DNA of 64,000 bases from Dyadobacter sp. UC 10 (lineage in GTDB: Bacteria > Bacteroidota > Bacteroidia > Cytophagales > Spirosomataceae), in NCBI RefSeq assembly GCF_008369915.1, contig NZ_VSRN01000001.1, forward strand, positions 4,708,501 to 4,772,500, given 5' to 3'. The notes beneath the pieces are model-generated. The model was not told the DNA's origin, did not search any database, and saw nothing but the letters and a program-made list of their open reading frames with translations. The translations under genes were made by a program, and so were the position numbers. Position 1 is the stretch's first letter. Every line of letters begins with the position of its first letter. Shown here piece by piece: positions 10,111 through 18,601 of the stretch.

Positions 10111-11277
10111 ATGAAATTAAAAAATATATTGAAAACGGCCCTGGGACTTTGTATGGCGGCAGGAATGCTGCTTTCGTTCCAAAGCTGTGATAATGATGAT
10201 GTCGACGGTGCCCCTATGATCAGCAACGTCCGTCTGCTCGACCCAACCAAGGCCGATAGTTCGCTGAATGCGGCCGAGCCTGGCAGTCTGATCGTGATCC
10301 AGGGCCAAAACCTGGGCAGCGTGTTGAAAGTGTATTTCAATGACTTTGAAGCGACTTTCAATTCTGCATTAGGCAGTAACTCCAATGTGATCGTGACCAT
10401 ACCTGCGAATGCGCCTACCAAGGCTGTGGATCCGGCTGTCCCTAATAAGATCAGGGTGCAGACCAGGGGCGGAGAAGCCAGTTATGATTTTGTACTGACA
10501 GCGCCGACGCCGGTTCTTTCGGGTCTGTATTCCGAGTTTGTAAAACCGGGTGGAACGCTGGTAATCAACGGGGATTATTTCTATAATATCAAATCTGTCA
10601 AGGTCGGCGCAACCAATCTGGAAGTACTGAGCGCAAATGTGAAACAAATCACGGCGAAAATGCCTGCCACCGCGATGTCGGACATTGTTACTGTGGAAGG
10701 AGAGTTTGGGACGGTGAAAACGGGATTCAAAGTGAACGGTTCGGAGGGAGGTATGATCAATTTCGATGTGCCGGCAACCAGCTGGGGCTCGGAAGTATGC
10801 TGGGGCGCAGCGCCGATTATGCCGGCTACCGATCCGGGCGCAATATCCGGCAAGTATTCAAGGATCAAACAAACCAAGTTACCCGCAACCGGCTACGCCG
10901 ACGCCTGGGTTTTCTCAACCTGCACGTTTGACTTCAAGTTAGCCGCCGGCCCGGCCGCAGACAGGCAATTCAAATTCGAGCACAATATTGCTGAGCCCTG
11001 GAAAGCAGGTAAATATGACATTACCATCGCGGCAGGCGGCAGTGAATATGTGTATTCGTTCCAGCCGTGGAATTCCACCGAATACGCCTCAACCGGTTAT
11101 CAGACAAGCGGTTGGAAAACAGCTGTGATCGAGCTCTCGGAGTTCAAGAATGCAGCCGGTAATACGATTACCGATGTGTCTAAAATTACCGATCTGAAAG
11201 TCCTTTTCAACACTCCGGACGTAGCGATTGCCTCATTCAACGGCAGTGTTGACAATTTCCGGATTGTGAAGAAGTGA
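10111..11277 (+). CDS. IPT/TIG-domain surface glycan-binding lipoprotein (SGBP-B-like)
   Basis: A 388-residue lipoprotein, probably exposed on the cell surface to capture polysaccharide. The ATG at 10111 is preferred because it gives a clean lipoprotein signal (MKLKNILKT... ending SFQSC, Cys at about 26); an earlier in-frame start at 10084 would overlap susD. Two immunoglobulin-like IPT/TIG repeats follow (about 40-140 and 145-220, with PGSLIVIQGQNLG and PGGTLVINGDYF). The C-terminal beta-rich domain (about 225-388) resembles the xyloglucan-binding domain of SGBP-B proteins: tryptophans in SWGSEVCWG and in FQPW...GWKTAVIELSEF, and a final FRIVKK. The position after SusD matches the surface binding protein of known glycan loci. 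Ligand identity is inferred from neighbours. Confidence 0.82.
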   Translation: MKLKNILKTALGLCMAAGMLLSFQSCDNDDVDGAPMISNVRLLDPTKADSSLNAAEPGSLIVIQGQNLGSVLKVYFNDFEATFNSALGSNSNVIVTIPANAPTKAVDPAVPNKIRVQTRGGEASYDFVLTAPTPVLSGLYSEFVKPGGTLVINGDYFYNIKSVKVGATNLEVLSANVKQITAKMPATAMSDIVTVEGEFGTVKTGFKVNGSEGGMINFDVPATSWGSEVCWGAAPIMPATDPGAISGKYSRIKQTKLPATGYADAWVFSTCTFDFKLAAGPAADRQFKFEHNIAEPWKAGKYDITIAAGGSEYVYSFQPWNSTEYASTGYQTSGWKTAVIELSEFKNAAGNTITDVSKITDLKVLFNTPDVAIASFNGSVDNFRIVKK

Positions 11278-11278
11278 C

Positions 11279-11465
11279 CCTCACCCCCGACCCCTCTCCC
11301 AAGGGAGAGGGGCGTTTTGGGAATGGCTCCTTGCAGGAGCGTTCTCTTTTGCTGGTGGACATTAAAATATATATTAAAGCTCCGTAGGAGCGAAAATAGT
11401 CAGCTCCCTTTCACTTCAGTGAAAACAAAACCCCCTCTCATTCAGGAGAGGGGGCAGGGGGAGAG
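11279..11465. repeat. Hairpin-rich intergenic repeat-like element with GC-rich inverted ends
   Basis: This stretch between the binding-protein and GH44 genes contains four hairpins: CCCCTCTCCC/GGGAGAGGGG with a 2-nt loop (11291-11312), GCTCCT/AGGAGC (11326-11340), GCTCC/GGAGC (11379-11391) and CCCCCTCTC/GAGAGGGGG with a 6-nt loop (11431-11454). The C-rich left end and the G-rich right end are also roughly complementary to each other over about 20 nt, as in a miniature inverted-repeat element. The GCTCCGTAGGAGC core resembles short palindromic repeats I recall from other Bacteroidota genomes. It could dampen transcription between surface-protein and enzyme genes. No second copy lies in this window. 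Confidence 0.6.
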
Positions 11466-11477
11466 GCGCTACGAACC

Positions 11478-13379
11478 ATGCAAATCCGCAAAACTTCCTT
11501 TTCACGCTCCCTCGCTTTTGCGTTGTTCCTTTTAACGCCGACGCTCACCTCCGCGCAAGTCGACATTAAAATCGATGCAAATGCGGAGGTGAAATCTATT
11601 TCTCCGTATCTCTACGGACGCAACAATTCCTTTTCCTCAACTGATCCTAACTGGGCATTGCCAGAGACTGATCTGATCAGGCTGCGTGATGCGGGTGTGC
11701 GGTTTTTTCGGGAGAGCGGGGGGAATAATTCTTCGAAATACAACTGGCGCAGAAAGTTGGGCAGTCACCCGGACTGGTATAACAACGTGTATTTCAACAA
11801 TTGGGACCAGACTGCACAGGCGCTGCAAAGGCATTTCCCGGATGCGCAGGGCATGTGGGCTTTCCCGCTTTTAGGTTATGCAGCGAAGAGCAATGCAGCC
11901 AATTTCGCCGACTGGGACTATAACCGGTCGCAGTGGTGGGAGGGTGTGAACCAGAACCTTGCCGGCGGAGGCGAACCCAATTCAGCCGGGACGAAAGCCA
12001 AAAAAGAAGGGGATTTCAACCTTTATCTCGAAAAATGGAATGCCGATTCCTCCGTTGCCCTTCTCGATCATTGGTTTGGCACAAAAGGGTTGGGTTTGAA
12101 GAAGGAAAATATCCGTTACTGGAATATGGATAACGAGCCGGAGATCTGGTCGGGGACGCATGATGACGTGATGCCGAAGCAACTTTCCCCGCAGGAATTT
12201 ATGCAGCGTTACATTGAACTGGCCAAAAAGGCGCGCGCCAAATTTCCCGATATCAAACTCGTCGGCCCGGTGACTGCGAATGAATGGCAATGGTACAACT
12301 GGGACGGCAAGCCGGTGACGGAGAACGGAAAAACCTATCCCTGGCTCGAATACTTCATCAAATCCATCGCCGAAGAGCAGCAGAAGAGTAATGTTAGGTT
12401 ACTCGATGTGCTGGATATTCATTTTTATCCGGCCACTAAAAAAACAGAAGAAGTTGGCCAGTTACACCGGGTGTATTTTGATAGAAATTACATTTTCCCC
12501 GAAGCCAATGGTGTGAAAACGATCAATGGTGGCTACGATAACAACATTACGCGCGAATACATTTTTGCCCGCTGTAACGACTGGCTGACCCAATATCTGG
12601 GCGCTGATCATGGCGTAACGCTTGGACTGACAGAAACGGGTATTGACGAAAGTATATCCCCGACCGTTACGGCCGTCTGGTATGCGTCTACCATGGGTGA
12701 ATTCATGAAAAACGACGTCGAGATTTTCACGCCGTGGAGCTGGAAAGCCGGAATGTGGGAAACCATGCATTTGCTGAGCCGCTATAACCAGACGCATGCG
12801 GTGAAAGCGACTTCGGCAGACGAAACATTCATATCCGCTTATCCGAGCGTGAATGCGCCCAGGGATTCGATGACTGTGGTGTTGATCAATCGTTCTCCGG
12901 ATAAAAGTCGACAGGTTCGGGTGGAGCTCGGTCACTTTCTTCCTGTTTTGGAAAAAGCCCCCGTTTATACCTTATCACAGCTTCCCGCTACTGAAACGTT
13001 TATTTCTCATACACAAAACGCCCTGGTGAAATCAGAACTCAGCGTAACGGGTAATGTCCTTGATCTGTCGCTTCCGGCGATGTCTGTTACCTCTGTTTTG
13101 TTGCGGGGCGGGGGAGCGGTGACCGGCGTCGGGCAGGATACGGAACCTTTCCAGGTTTTTCCCAATCCGACCTGGGAAAAGATCACCGTGAAATGGACAG
13201 ATCAGGATTTTGAGAAGATCATCATTGGCGATCAGGGCGGCAGGCAGATTTTTGAGCAAAAGCTTGCAAAGGCGCAGCGGGAAATAGCTGTTACCAGCAA
13301 ATTAAGCGGCGGTATTTATCTCATTCGCCTTACCGGCGTAAATGGCCGCTCCCTTGTAAGAAAAATTATCGCCCATTAA
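11478..13379 (+). CDS. GH44-family endoglucanase/xyloglucanase with T9SS sorting domain
   Basis: A 633-residue secreted endo-beta-1,4-glucanase-like enzyme. A signal peptide (about 1-26, ending TSAQ) is followed by a GH44-like start (SISPYLYGRNNS, RESGGNNSSKYNWRRK) and a TIM-barrel core. Probable catalytic acid Glu220 lies in NMDNEPEIW and the probable nucleophile Glu386 in LTETGID; DIHFYP is also typical of the family. A beta-sandwich follows, and the last 80 or so residues (VFPNP...GGIYLIRL...VRKI) form a type A T9SS C-terminal signal. The protein should therefore cross the outer membrane through T9SS and may be attached to the surface. GH44 members cut cellulose-type glucans and xyloglucan. 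The adjacent alpha-xylosidase makes xyloglucan more likely. The family call is from motifs only. Confidence 0.82.
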   Translation: MQIRKTSFSRSLAFALFLLTPTLTSAQVDIKIDANAEVKSISPYLYGRNNSFSSTDPNWALPETDLIRLRDAGVRFFRESGGNNSSKYNWRRKLGSHPDWYNNVYFNNWDQTAQALQRHFPDAQGMWAFPLLGYAAKSNAANFADWDYNRSQWWEGVNQNLAGGGEPNSAGTKAKKEGDFNLYLEKWNADSSVALLDHWFGTKGLGLKKENIRYWNMDNEPEIWSGTHDDVMPKQLSPQEFMQRYIELAKKARAKFPDIKLVGPVTANEWQWYNWDGKPVTENGKTYPWLEYFIKSIAEEQQKSNVRLLDVLDIHFYPATKKTEEVGQLHRVYFDRNYIFPEANGVKTINGGYDNNITREYIFARCNDWLTQYLGADHGVTLGLTETGIDESISPTVTAVWYASTMGEFMKNDVEIFTPWSWKAGMWETMHLLSRYNQTHAVKATSADETFISAYPSVNAPRDSMTVVLINRSPDKSRQVRVELGHFLPVLEKAPVYTLSQLPATETFISHTQNALVKSELSVTGNVLDLSLPAMSVTSVLLRGGGAVTGVGQDTEPFQVFPNPTWEKITVKWTDQDFEKIIIGDQGGRQIFEQKLAKAQREIAVTSKLSGGIYLIRLTGVNGRSLVRKIIAH

Positions 13380-13405
13380 TTCAGGGTATCACATTGCATT
13401 TTATC

Positions 13406-15775
13406 ATGTACAATTCCACATTTTTTTCAAAAAAGCTTTTCATACTATTGTTCCTGCTTGGTCTTACGGGTTTTCAAACCATTGCCCAGCAAAGCAAGCT
13501 GGTGAACGATCCGGTCGATATCAGCGGCGATTTCCGTGATTTTTCGAACACCCTGTTTTTTGCCGACAGTCTGGCTGCATTCGATCCTGCAACCGGGCAG
13601 GGAAAAATCAAATGGAAGCGGCATGAGCCATTTTCTGCCCATAATTTTGATAACTCCATGCTTGGTTACAAGCGGTCGTACAGCAATGAATTTCCTTCCA
13701 TTGAATATGCACAGGATCCTGTTTTGCCTTTTTCGGTGGAATTTACATCTCCGCGTACGGTGCGCATTCGTGCTCATACAGGGGCGCAGGGGCCTTCGGG
13801 TGACCCTTCGCTCATGCTTGTTAAAAACCCTTTGAAAGATGATTCCTGGAAGTATAAGAAAATTAGCGGTGGCCATGAATACACGAATGTGCACGGATCT
13901 GTTACTGTTTATGAGAATCCCTGGAAGATTTTGATCCGTGATGCAAGCGGGAGAGTTTTGACGCAGACGCGCGGGCAGGCGGATGGCAAATCTTCTTACA
14001 CACCTACTTTGCCTTTCTCTTTTGTTCGCCGGGCTTCGGATTATTCGCGGAGCGTAGCTGCGGTATTTTCGATTTCACCGGATGAAAAGATTTTTGGCTG
14101 CGGCGAGTCATTTACGCGGCTGGATAAGAATGGTCAGAAAATCGTTTTGTGGACGCATGATCCGAATGGCGTGGAAACGCAAACCATGTACAAACCCATT
14201 CCATTTTACATGAGCTCTCGTGGTTACGGCATGTTTATGCACACCACTTCGCCTATTACCTGCGATTTCGGGGCGACTTATGGGGAATCCAATGCGATGC
14301 AAATTGGGGACGAGAACCTGGATTTGTTTGTTTTTCTTGGTCAGCCGAAAGCTATTCTGGACGAATACACCAACCTGACGGGCAAAGCTTCGATGCCCCC
14401 ATTATGGTCGTTTGGACTGTGGATGAGCCGCATTACCTATTTTTCCGAGCAGGACGGGCGTAATGTGGCCGCCAAACTGCGCGAAAACCGCATTCCTTCC
14501 GACGTGATCCATTTCGATACGGGCTGGTTTGAGACCGACTGGCGCTGCGATTACCGTTTCGCCCCGAGCCGCTTCAAAGATCCGGAAGGTATGATCGCCG
14601 ATTTGAAGAAACAGGGTTTCCGGACTTCGCTCTGGCAGCTACCCTATTTTGTTCCTAAAAACAGTCTGTACCCTGAAATTACCTCGAAAGGTCTGGCTGT
14701 AAAGAATGCAAACGGAACGGTTCCTTATGAAGATGCGGTGCTTGATTTTTCCAATCCGAATACCATTAAATGGTATGAAGACAAAATCGGCGGGCTGCTC
14801 AAAATGGGTGTTTCGGCCATAAAAGTCGACTTTGGCGAAGCTGCGCCACTTTCGGGGGTGTATGCTTCCGGTCGCACGGGTTTTTATGAACATAACCTGT
14901 ATCCCTTGCGGTACAACAAGATCGTTTCGGAACTGACCCGTAAGCTGACGGGAGAAAATATCATCTGGGCGCGCAGCACCTGGGCGGGCAGCCAGCGTTA
15001 CCCGATCCATTGGGGCGGCGACGCGGAAACCACCAACAAGGGAATGGAAGCACAATTGCGCGGCGGCTTGTCGCTTGGACTTTCCGGATTTACCTTTTGG
15101 AGCCATGATATCGGCGGTTTTACTATGAAAACGCCCGAAGATTTGTATCGCCGCTGGCTGCCGATGGGCTTGCTCTGCTCGCATACCCGCACACACGGAC
15201 AGGCGCCCAAAGAACCCTGGGAATATGGTGAAGATTTTCAGGATTATTTCAGAAAGGCCGTGGAAATGAAGTATAAGCTCATGCCTTACATTTATACCCA
15301 GTCCAAACTTGCGTCGGAAAAAGGCTTGCCGATGGTGCGGGCACTGCTGGTTGAGTTTCCTGAAGACCCTGGGGCGTGGCTAGTGGATAATGCGTATATG
15401 CTCGGATCGGACATACTCGTTGCGCCGCTTTTTGAGGCTGGGGAAAGCCGCCAGGTGTATTTGCCAAAAGGAAAATGGGTAGACTATCAAACCCGCAAAT
15501 CGTACGAGGGCGGCTGGCACAATATTGCCGCTGGTGAGCTGGAAGTGGTAATGCTGGTGCGCGAAGGCGCAATACTCCCGCACGTCAAAGTAGCCCAGTC
15601 GACGGATCAGATCGATTGGAAAAACATTGAGTTGGTCAGTTTCAGCGGAGATAAAGCGAAAACGACTATCAAGCTTTTCCTGCCGGGCGAAAGCGTGGTA
15701 AGGGATGTACCGGTGACCAAAAAGGGAAATAAATACGTCATAAGTGCCGATTCTGAAAAAATCAGTGTCAGGTAA
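13406..15775 (+). CDS. GH31 alpha-xylosidase-like glycoside hydrolase
   Basis: A 789-residue GH31 enzyme expected to remove non-reducing-end alpha-xylose from xyloglucan oligosaccharides. The ATG at 13406 gives the signal peptide MYNSTFFSKKLFILLFLLG... ending TIAQ; an in-frame TTG lies 12 nt upstream. An N-terminal beta-sandwich is followed by the (beta/alpha)8 barrel. The nucleophile Asp475 sits in IKVDFGE, where KxDFGE is typical of YicI-like alpha-xylosidases, and the likely acid/base Asp539 in HWGGDAETT; FGCGESF and SHDIGGF are also seen. It begins 26 nt after the GH44 gene, so the two are probably cotranscribed. With no lipobox it is most likely periplasmic. Alpha-glucosidase activity is the alternative but less consistent with these motifs. 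Confidence 0.88.
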   Translation: MYNSTFFSKKLFILLFLLGLTGFQTIAQQSKLVNDPVDISGDFRDFSNTLFFADSLAAFDPATGQGKIKWKRHEPFSAHNFDNSMLGYKRSYSNEFPSIEYAQDPVLPFSVEFTSPRTVRIRAHTGAQGPSGDPSLMLVKNPLKDDSWKYKKISGGHEYTNVHGSVTVYENPWKILIRDASGRVLTQTRGQADGKSSYTPTLPFSFVRRASDYSRSVAAVFSISPDEKIFGCGESFTRLDKNGQKIVLWTHDPNGVETQTMYKPIPFYMSSRGYGMFMHTTSPITCDFGATYGESNAMQIGDENLDLFVFLGQPKAILDEYTNLTGKASMPPLWSFGLWMSRITYFSEQDGRNVAAKLRENRIPSDVIHFDTGWFETDWRCDYRFAPSRFKDPEGMIADLKKQGFRTSLWQLPYFVPKNSLYPEITSKGLAVKNANGTVPYEDAVLDFSNPNTIKWYEDKIGGLLKMGVSAIKVDFGEAAPLSGVYASGRTGFYEHNLYPLRYNKIVSELTRKLTGENIIWARSTWAGSQRYPIHWGGDAETTNKGMEAQLRGGLSLGLSGFTFWSHDIGGFTMKTPEDLYRRWLPMGLLCSHTRTHGQAPKEPWEYGEDFQDYFRKAVEMKYKLMPYIYTQSKLASEKGLPMVRALLVEFPEDPGAWLVDNAYMLGSDILVAPLFEAGESRQVYLPKGKWVDYQTRKSYEGGWHNIAAGELEVVMLVREGAILPHVKVAQSTDQIDWKNIELVSFSGDKAKTTIKLFLPGESVVRDVPVTKKGNKYVISADSEKISVR

Positions 15776-15841
15776 CGATTATCCGGGCATGAAGGAATAA
15801 GTATTTGTGATACCTTGCCGCACCTAATCGTGTGATCGTTT

Positions 15842-17044
15842 ATGGCGACAAATACAAAAGGCCGGTTTTTGGTAAACGTCCTCCCACTCGTGGGAGGACA
15901 GGCATTGTTTCAGACCGCGGGGATATTGGTAACCACGCTGGCCGGTCTCGTAGGATTCAATCTGGCACCGGACAAAAGCCTGGCGACACTGCCATTGGCG
16001 GTGATCAGCGTCGGTACTGCGGTTACCCTGATCCCCGCTGCCGCTTTTATGAAAAGATATGGGAGGAAGAAAGGATTTACGCTCGGTATAGCTTTTGGGT
16101 TTCTGGCCGGTGCGCTGACGTCGCTGGGCATTTACTATTCCGATTTCTGGGTCTTCGTGTCAGGTAATGTTCTGATCGGTGCTTACCAGGGTTTTTCCCA
16201 GTATTACAGGTTCGCGGCGGCCGAATCGGTAGAAGAGCAGGACAGGAGCAAGGCGATTTCCTGGGTTGTTGCCGGTGGTATCTTTGCTGCATTGGCAGGG
16301 CCTTCGATCGCCAGATTGACCAAAGATCTGGGTGAAATACCGTTTCTCTATTCCTTTTTATCGCTCATGGCTTTAAGCATTCTTGCCCTGGCGGTTACTT
16401 CGCTTATCCGGCACGATTCGCGTCAGGTTGCGCTGGTCGGCGCGCCGGGGCCTGCGAAACCCTTTTCGGAAATCTTAAAGAAACCTGCGTTCATTGCGGC
16501 CATTGTATCCTCTTCCGTGGGATTCGCTGTGATGGTGATGGTCATGACCGCCACACCGATTGCCATGAAAATCTGTGGCTACGATGCGGATGACTCTTCG
16601 ATTGTTATACAATGGCATGTGCTCGGGATGTTTGTGCCGTCCTTTTTTACCGGCAATCTTATCCAGCGCTTCGGCGCGATAAAGGTGATTTCCGGCGGAA
16701 TCCTGATGTTCCTGCTCCACATTTCTCTCGCACTCTCGGGAACTGACTTTTTGCACTTTACATCGGGTTTGATTTTCCTCGGCATCGGCTGGAACTTCAT
16801 GTTCATTGGCGGGAGCACGATCTTAACCCAGTCCTACACAAACGGAGACCAGGCCAAATCGCAGGCATTTCATGATTTTCTGGTATATGCAGTCAATACT
16901 TTATCATCTTTTGTTGCGGGAGCTGCGCTTGCAAGCTGGGGCTGGAATGTCGTCAATCTGATCGCCGTTCCCCTGCTGGCAGTTGCTTTTATTACCATTC
17001 AATGGTATTCGATTTCGCAGCGAAAATCCGGCGTGGTCAGTTAA
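15842..17044 (+). CDS. MFS transporter
   Basis: A 400-residue inner-membrane protein with about 12 hydrophobic helices and the usual MFS length. The loop after the second helix reads AAFMKRYGRKKGFTLG, matching the conserved GxxxDRxGRR-type motif in a modified form. A charged central loop (RHDSRQVALVGAPGPAKPFSEILKK, about residues 188-212) separates the two six-helix halves. It begins 66 nt after the GH31 gene on the same strand and may take up the sugars freed by that enzyme, such as xylose or glucose. Substrate is not readable from sequence, and cotranscription is uncertain. Confidence 0.85.
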   Translation: MATNTKGRFLVNVLPLVGGQALFQTAGILVTTLAGLVGFNLAPDKSLATLPLAVISVGTAVTLIPAAAFMKRYGRKKGFTLGIAFGFLAGALTSLGIYYSDFWVFVSGNVLIGAYQGFSQYYRFAAAESVEEQDRSKAISWVVAGGIFAALAGPSIARLTKDLGEIPFLYSFLSLMALSILALAVTSLIRHDSRQVALVGAPGPAKPFSEILKKPAFIAAIVSSSVGFAVMVMVMTATPIAMKICGYDADDSSIVIQWHVLGMFVPSFFTGNLIQRFGAIKVISGGILMFLLHISLALSGTDFLHFTSGLIFLGIGWNFMFIGGSTILTQSYTNGDQAKSQAFHDFLVYAVNTLSSFVAGAALASWGWNVVNLIAVPLLAVAFITIQWYSISQRKSGVVS

Positions 17045-17184
17045 TTAGGGGACTTGTCGACTGATGGTGCTTCGATACTCATTCCGCAGTTGCTTCACCG
17101 CTGCTGCCTGGATAATCTGCGGACGAGTTTTTTCCGAAAAGAAATTTTCCCATCTTTCATTATTATTACTCTCCCTAAGGTTAC

Positions 17185-18483
17185 ATGAATTCCTTTTCGG
17201 TTGCCACGCGTGCGGCTTTGTTGTTTTTGACGTTTTTTGGATGCATAACTGGCCATGCGCAGGTTGACCTCACACGGGGATTAGTTGGCTGCTATCCCTT
17301 TTCGGGCAATGCGAAAGATTACAGCCCTCTTGCGAACGATGGCACAGTTACTGGTGCAAAACTTGTTGCGGATCGCTTTGGGAATGCAAATTCAGCCTAT
17401 GAATTTGACGGCATTGACGATGTAATCGAGATTAGCCCCAATAACTTACAACTCAATAATTTTACCTACTCTATCTGGGCACGTCCTAACGGAATTCCTA
17501 CCGAACGCACGGCCTGGTTTCTTTTTTCCGTTGGAAGCGACCTGGGCGATCAACATATTATTTTTAGCAATTTGTATGCGACTGAAGAGCTTATAGGGTT
17601 TTCGCATGGATGCTATCAGGGAGTCGCCAATCATCTTGCCTGTACCAGCGCTTCGATCCAACCAGCGGGAAAGTGGTATCACCTTGCTGTGGTTAAGGAC
17701 GACAAAAATTATTATTTCTATGTCAATGGCAAGAAGATCTGCACGGAAAGCGACAAGGGTTTTCAAGCATTTTACGGTGTGGGTACAGTGCGAGCAACTA
17801 TTGGTGCCCGTAACAATTACGGTCAGGCGTCCAATGCAGTGATAGATGATATTCACCTTTACGACCGTCCGCTGAGTCAGGAAGAAATCGATGCTTTATT
17901 CGAAGGCGGAAAAGTGCCTTCGGATCCTGTGAACGGGCAGATTGTTGCGGACAATAAACCGGTGTGCGCCGGTGAAATGTTGTCCTTAAAGGTAGAAGCA
18001 GACCAGGTCGGTTCTGTTTTTGAATGGACGGTCGACGGAATTAAGCAATACGAATCATCCGGATCAATACAGATCCCAACGCTGGATAAGGGTGCGGATT
18101 ATCAGATCAATGTTAGTGTGAAAGTGGATTTCGACAGAACCTGCTTCAAGCAGACCGAAGCATTCGGAATAGACAAGATTTTGGATGTTAAAAACTGTAC
18201 AAATCCTCCCAGGGATACTTCGATGCTACTTGTCCCGGACATTTTCACCCCCAATGGAGATGGTAAAAATGATAATTGGGAAATCTCCAATACAGGTACC
18301 ATCAGGAAGCTTGCCATTAAGGTTTTCAATCGCTGGGGAGAAATCATTTACTACTCAGGGGAATATATACATCCATGGAATGGCATGTATAGGGGGCAGC
18401 GTGTCTCTTCCGGAAGTTATCCGTATCAGATTTTTTCAAATGAAAAATTACTAAGAAGCGGAAATGTAATGATTGTATACTAA
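17185..18483 (+). CDS. LamG-domain protein with type B T9SS C-terminal signal
   Basis: A 432-residue secreted protein. Signal peptide about 1-25 (MNSFSVATRAALLFLTFFG... ending HAQ). A LamG/concanavalin-like fold (about 28-230) opens with GLVGCYPFSGNAKDYS and YEFDGIDDVIEI and closes with IDDIHLYDRPLSQEEIDALF, the usual end of these domains. A middle Ig/PKD-like section (about 245-335) follows. The last 85 or so residues carry VPDIFTPNGDGKNDNWEI and FNRWGEIIY, the gliding-motility/CHU_C type sorting domain that directs export by T9SS. No catalytic residues were recognised; it is probably an adhesin or carbohydrate-binding surface protein. An AAGG lies a few bases before the ATG. Confidence 0.85.
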   Translation: MNSFSVATRAALLFLTFFGCITGHAQVDLTRGLVGCYPFSGNAKDYSPLANDGTVTGAKLVADRFGNANSAYEFDGIDDVIEISPNNLQLNNFTYSIWARPNGIPTERTAWFLFSVGSDLGDQHIIFSNLYATEELIGFSHGCYQGVANHLACTSASIQPAGKWYHLAVVKDDKNYYFYVNGKKICTESDKGFQAFYGVGTVRATIGARNNYGQASNAVIDDIHLYDRPLSQEEIDALFEGGKVPSDPVNGQIVADNKPVCAGEMLSLKVEADQVGSVFEWTVDGIKQYESSGSIQIPTLDKGADYQINVSVKVDFDRTCFKQTEAFGIDKILDVKNCTNPPRDTSMLLVPDIFTPNGDGKNDNWEISNTGTIRKLAIKVFNRWGEIIYYSGEYIHPWNGMYRGQRVSSGSYPYQIFSNEKLLRSGNVMIVY

Positions 18484-18601
18484 CAGAATGACAACCAGTG
18501 GTAAATAGGGAATTGCCCACACCCGCAGCCTTTACAAACAAAGTGAAAGCGGATGTATCCTAAATTCGCCTGGCGAAGTTTCGGTCACGGGATCGAGTTT
18601 G

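Noticed and set aside
14639..15196. A 185-residue leftward open frame
   Set aside because: It is antisense to the GH31 catalytic domain and has no recognised motif.
17082..17130. CCGCAG and CTGCGG inverted repeat followed by T-run after the MFS gene
   Set aside because: The loop is too long and the arms too short for a terminator, although the T-run is suggestive.
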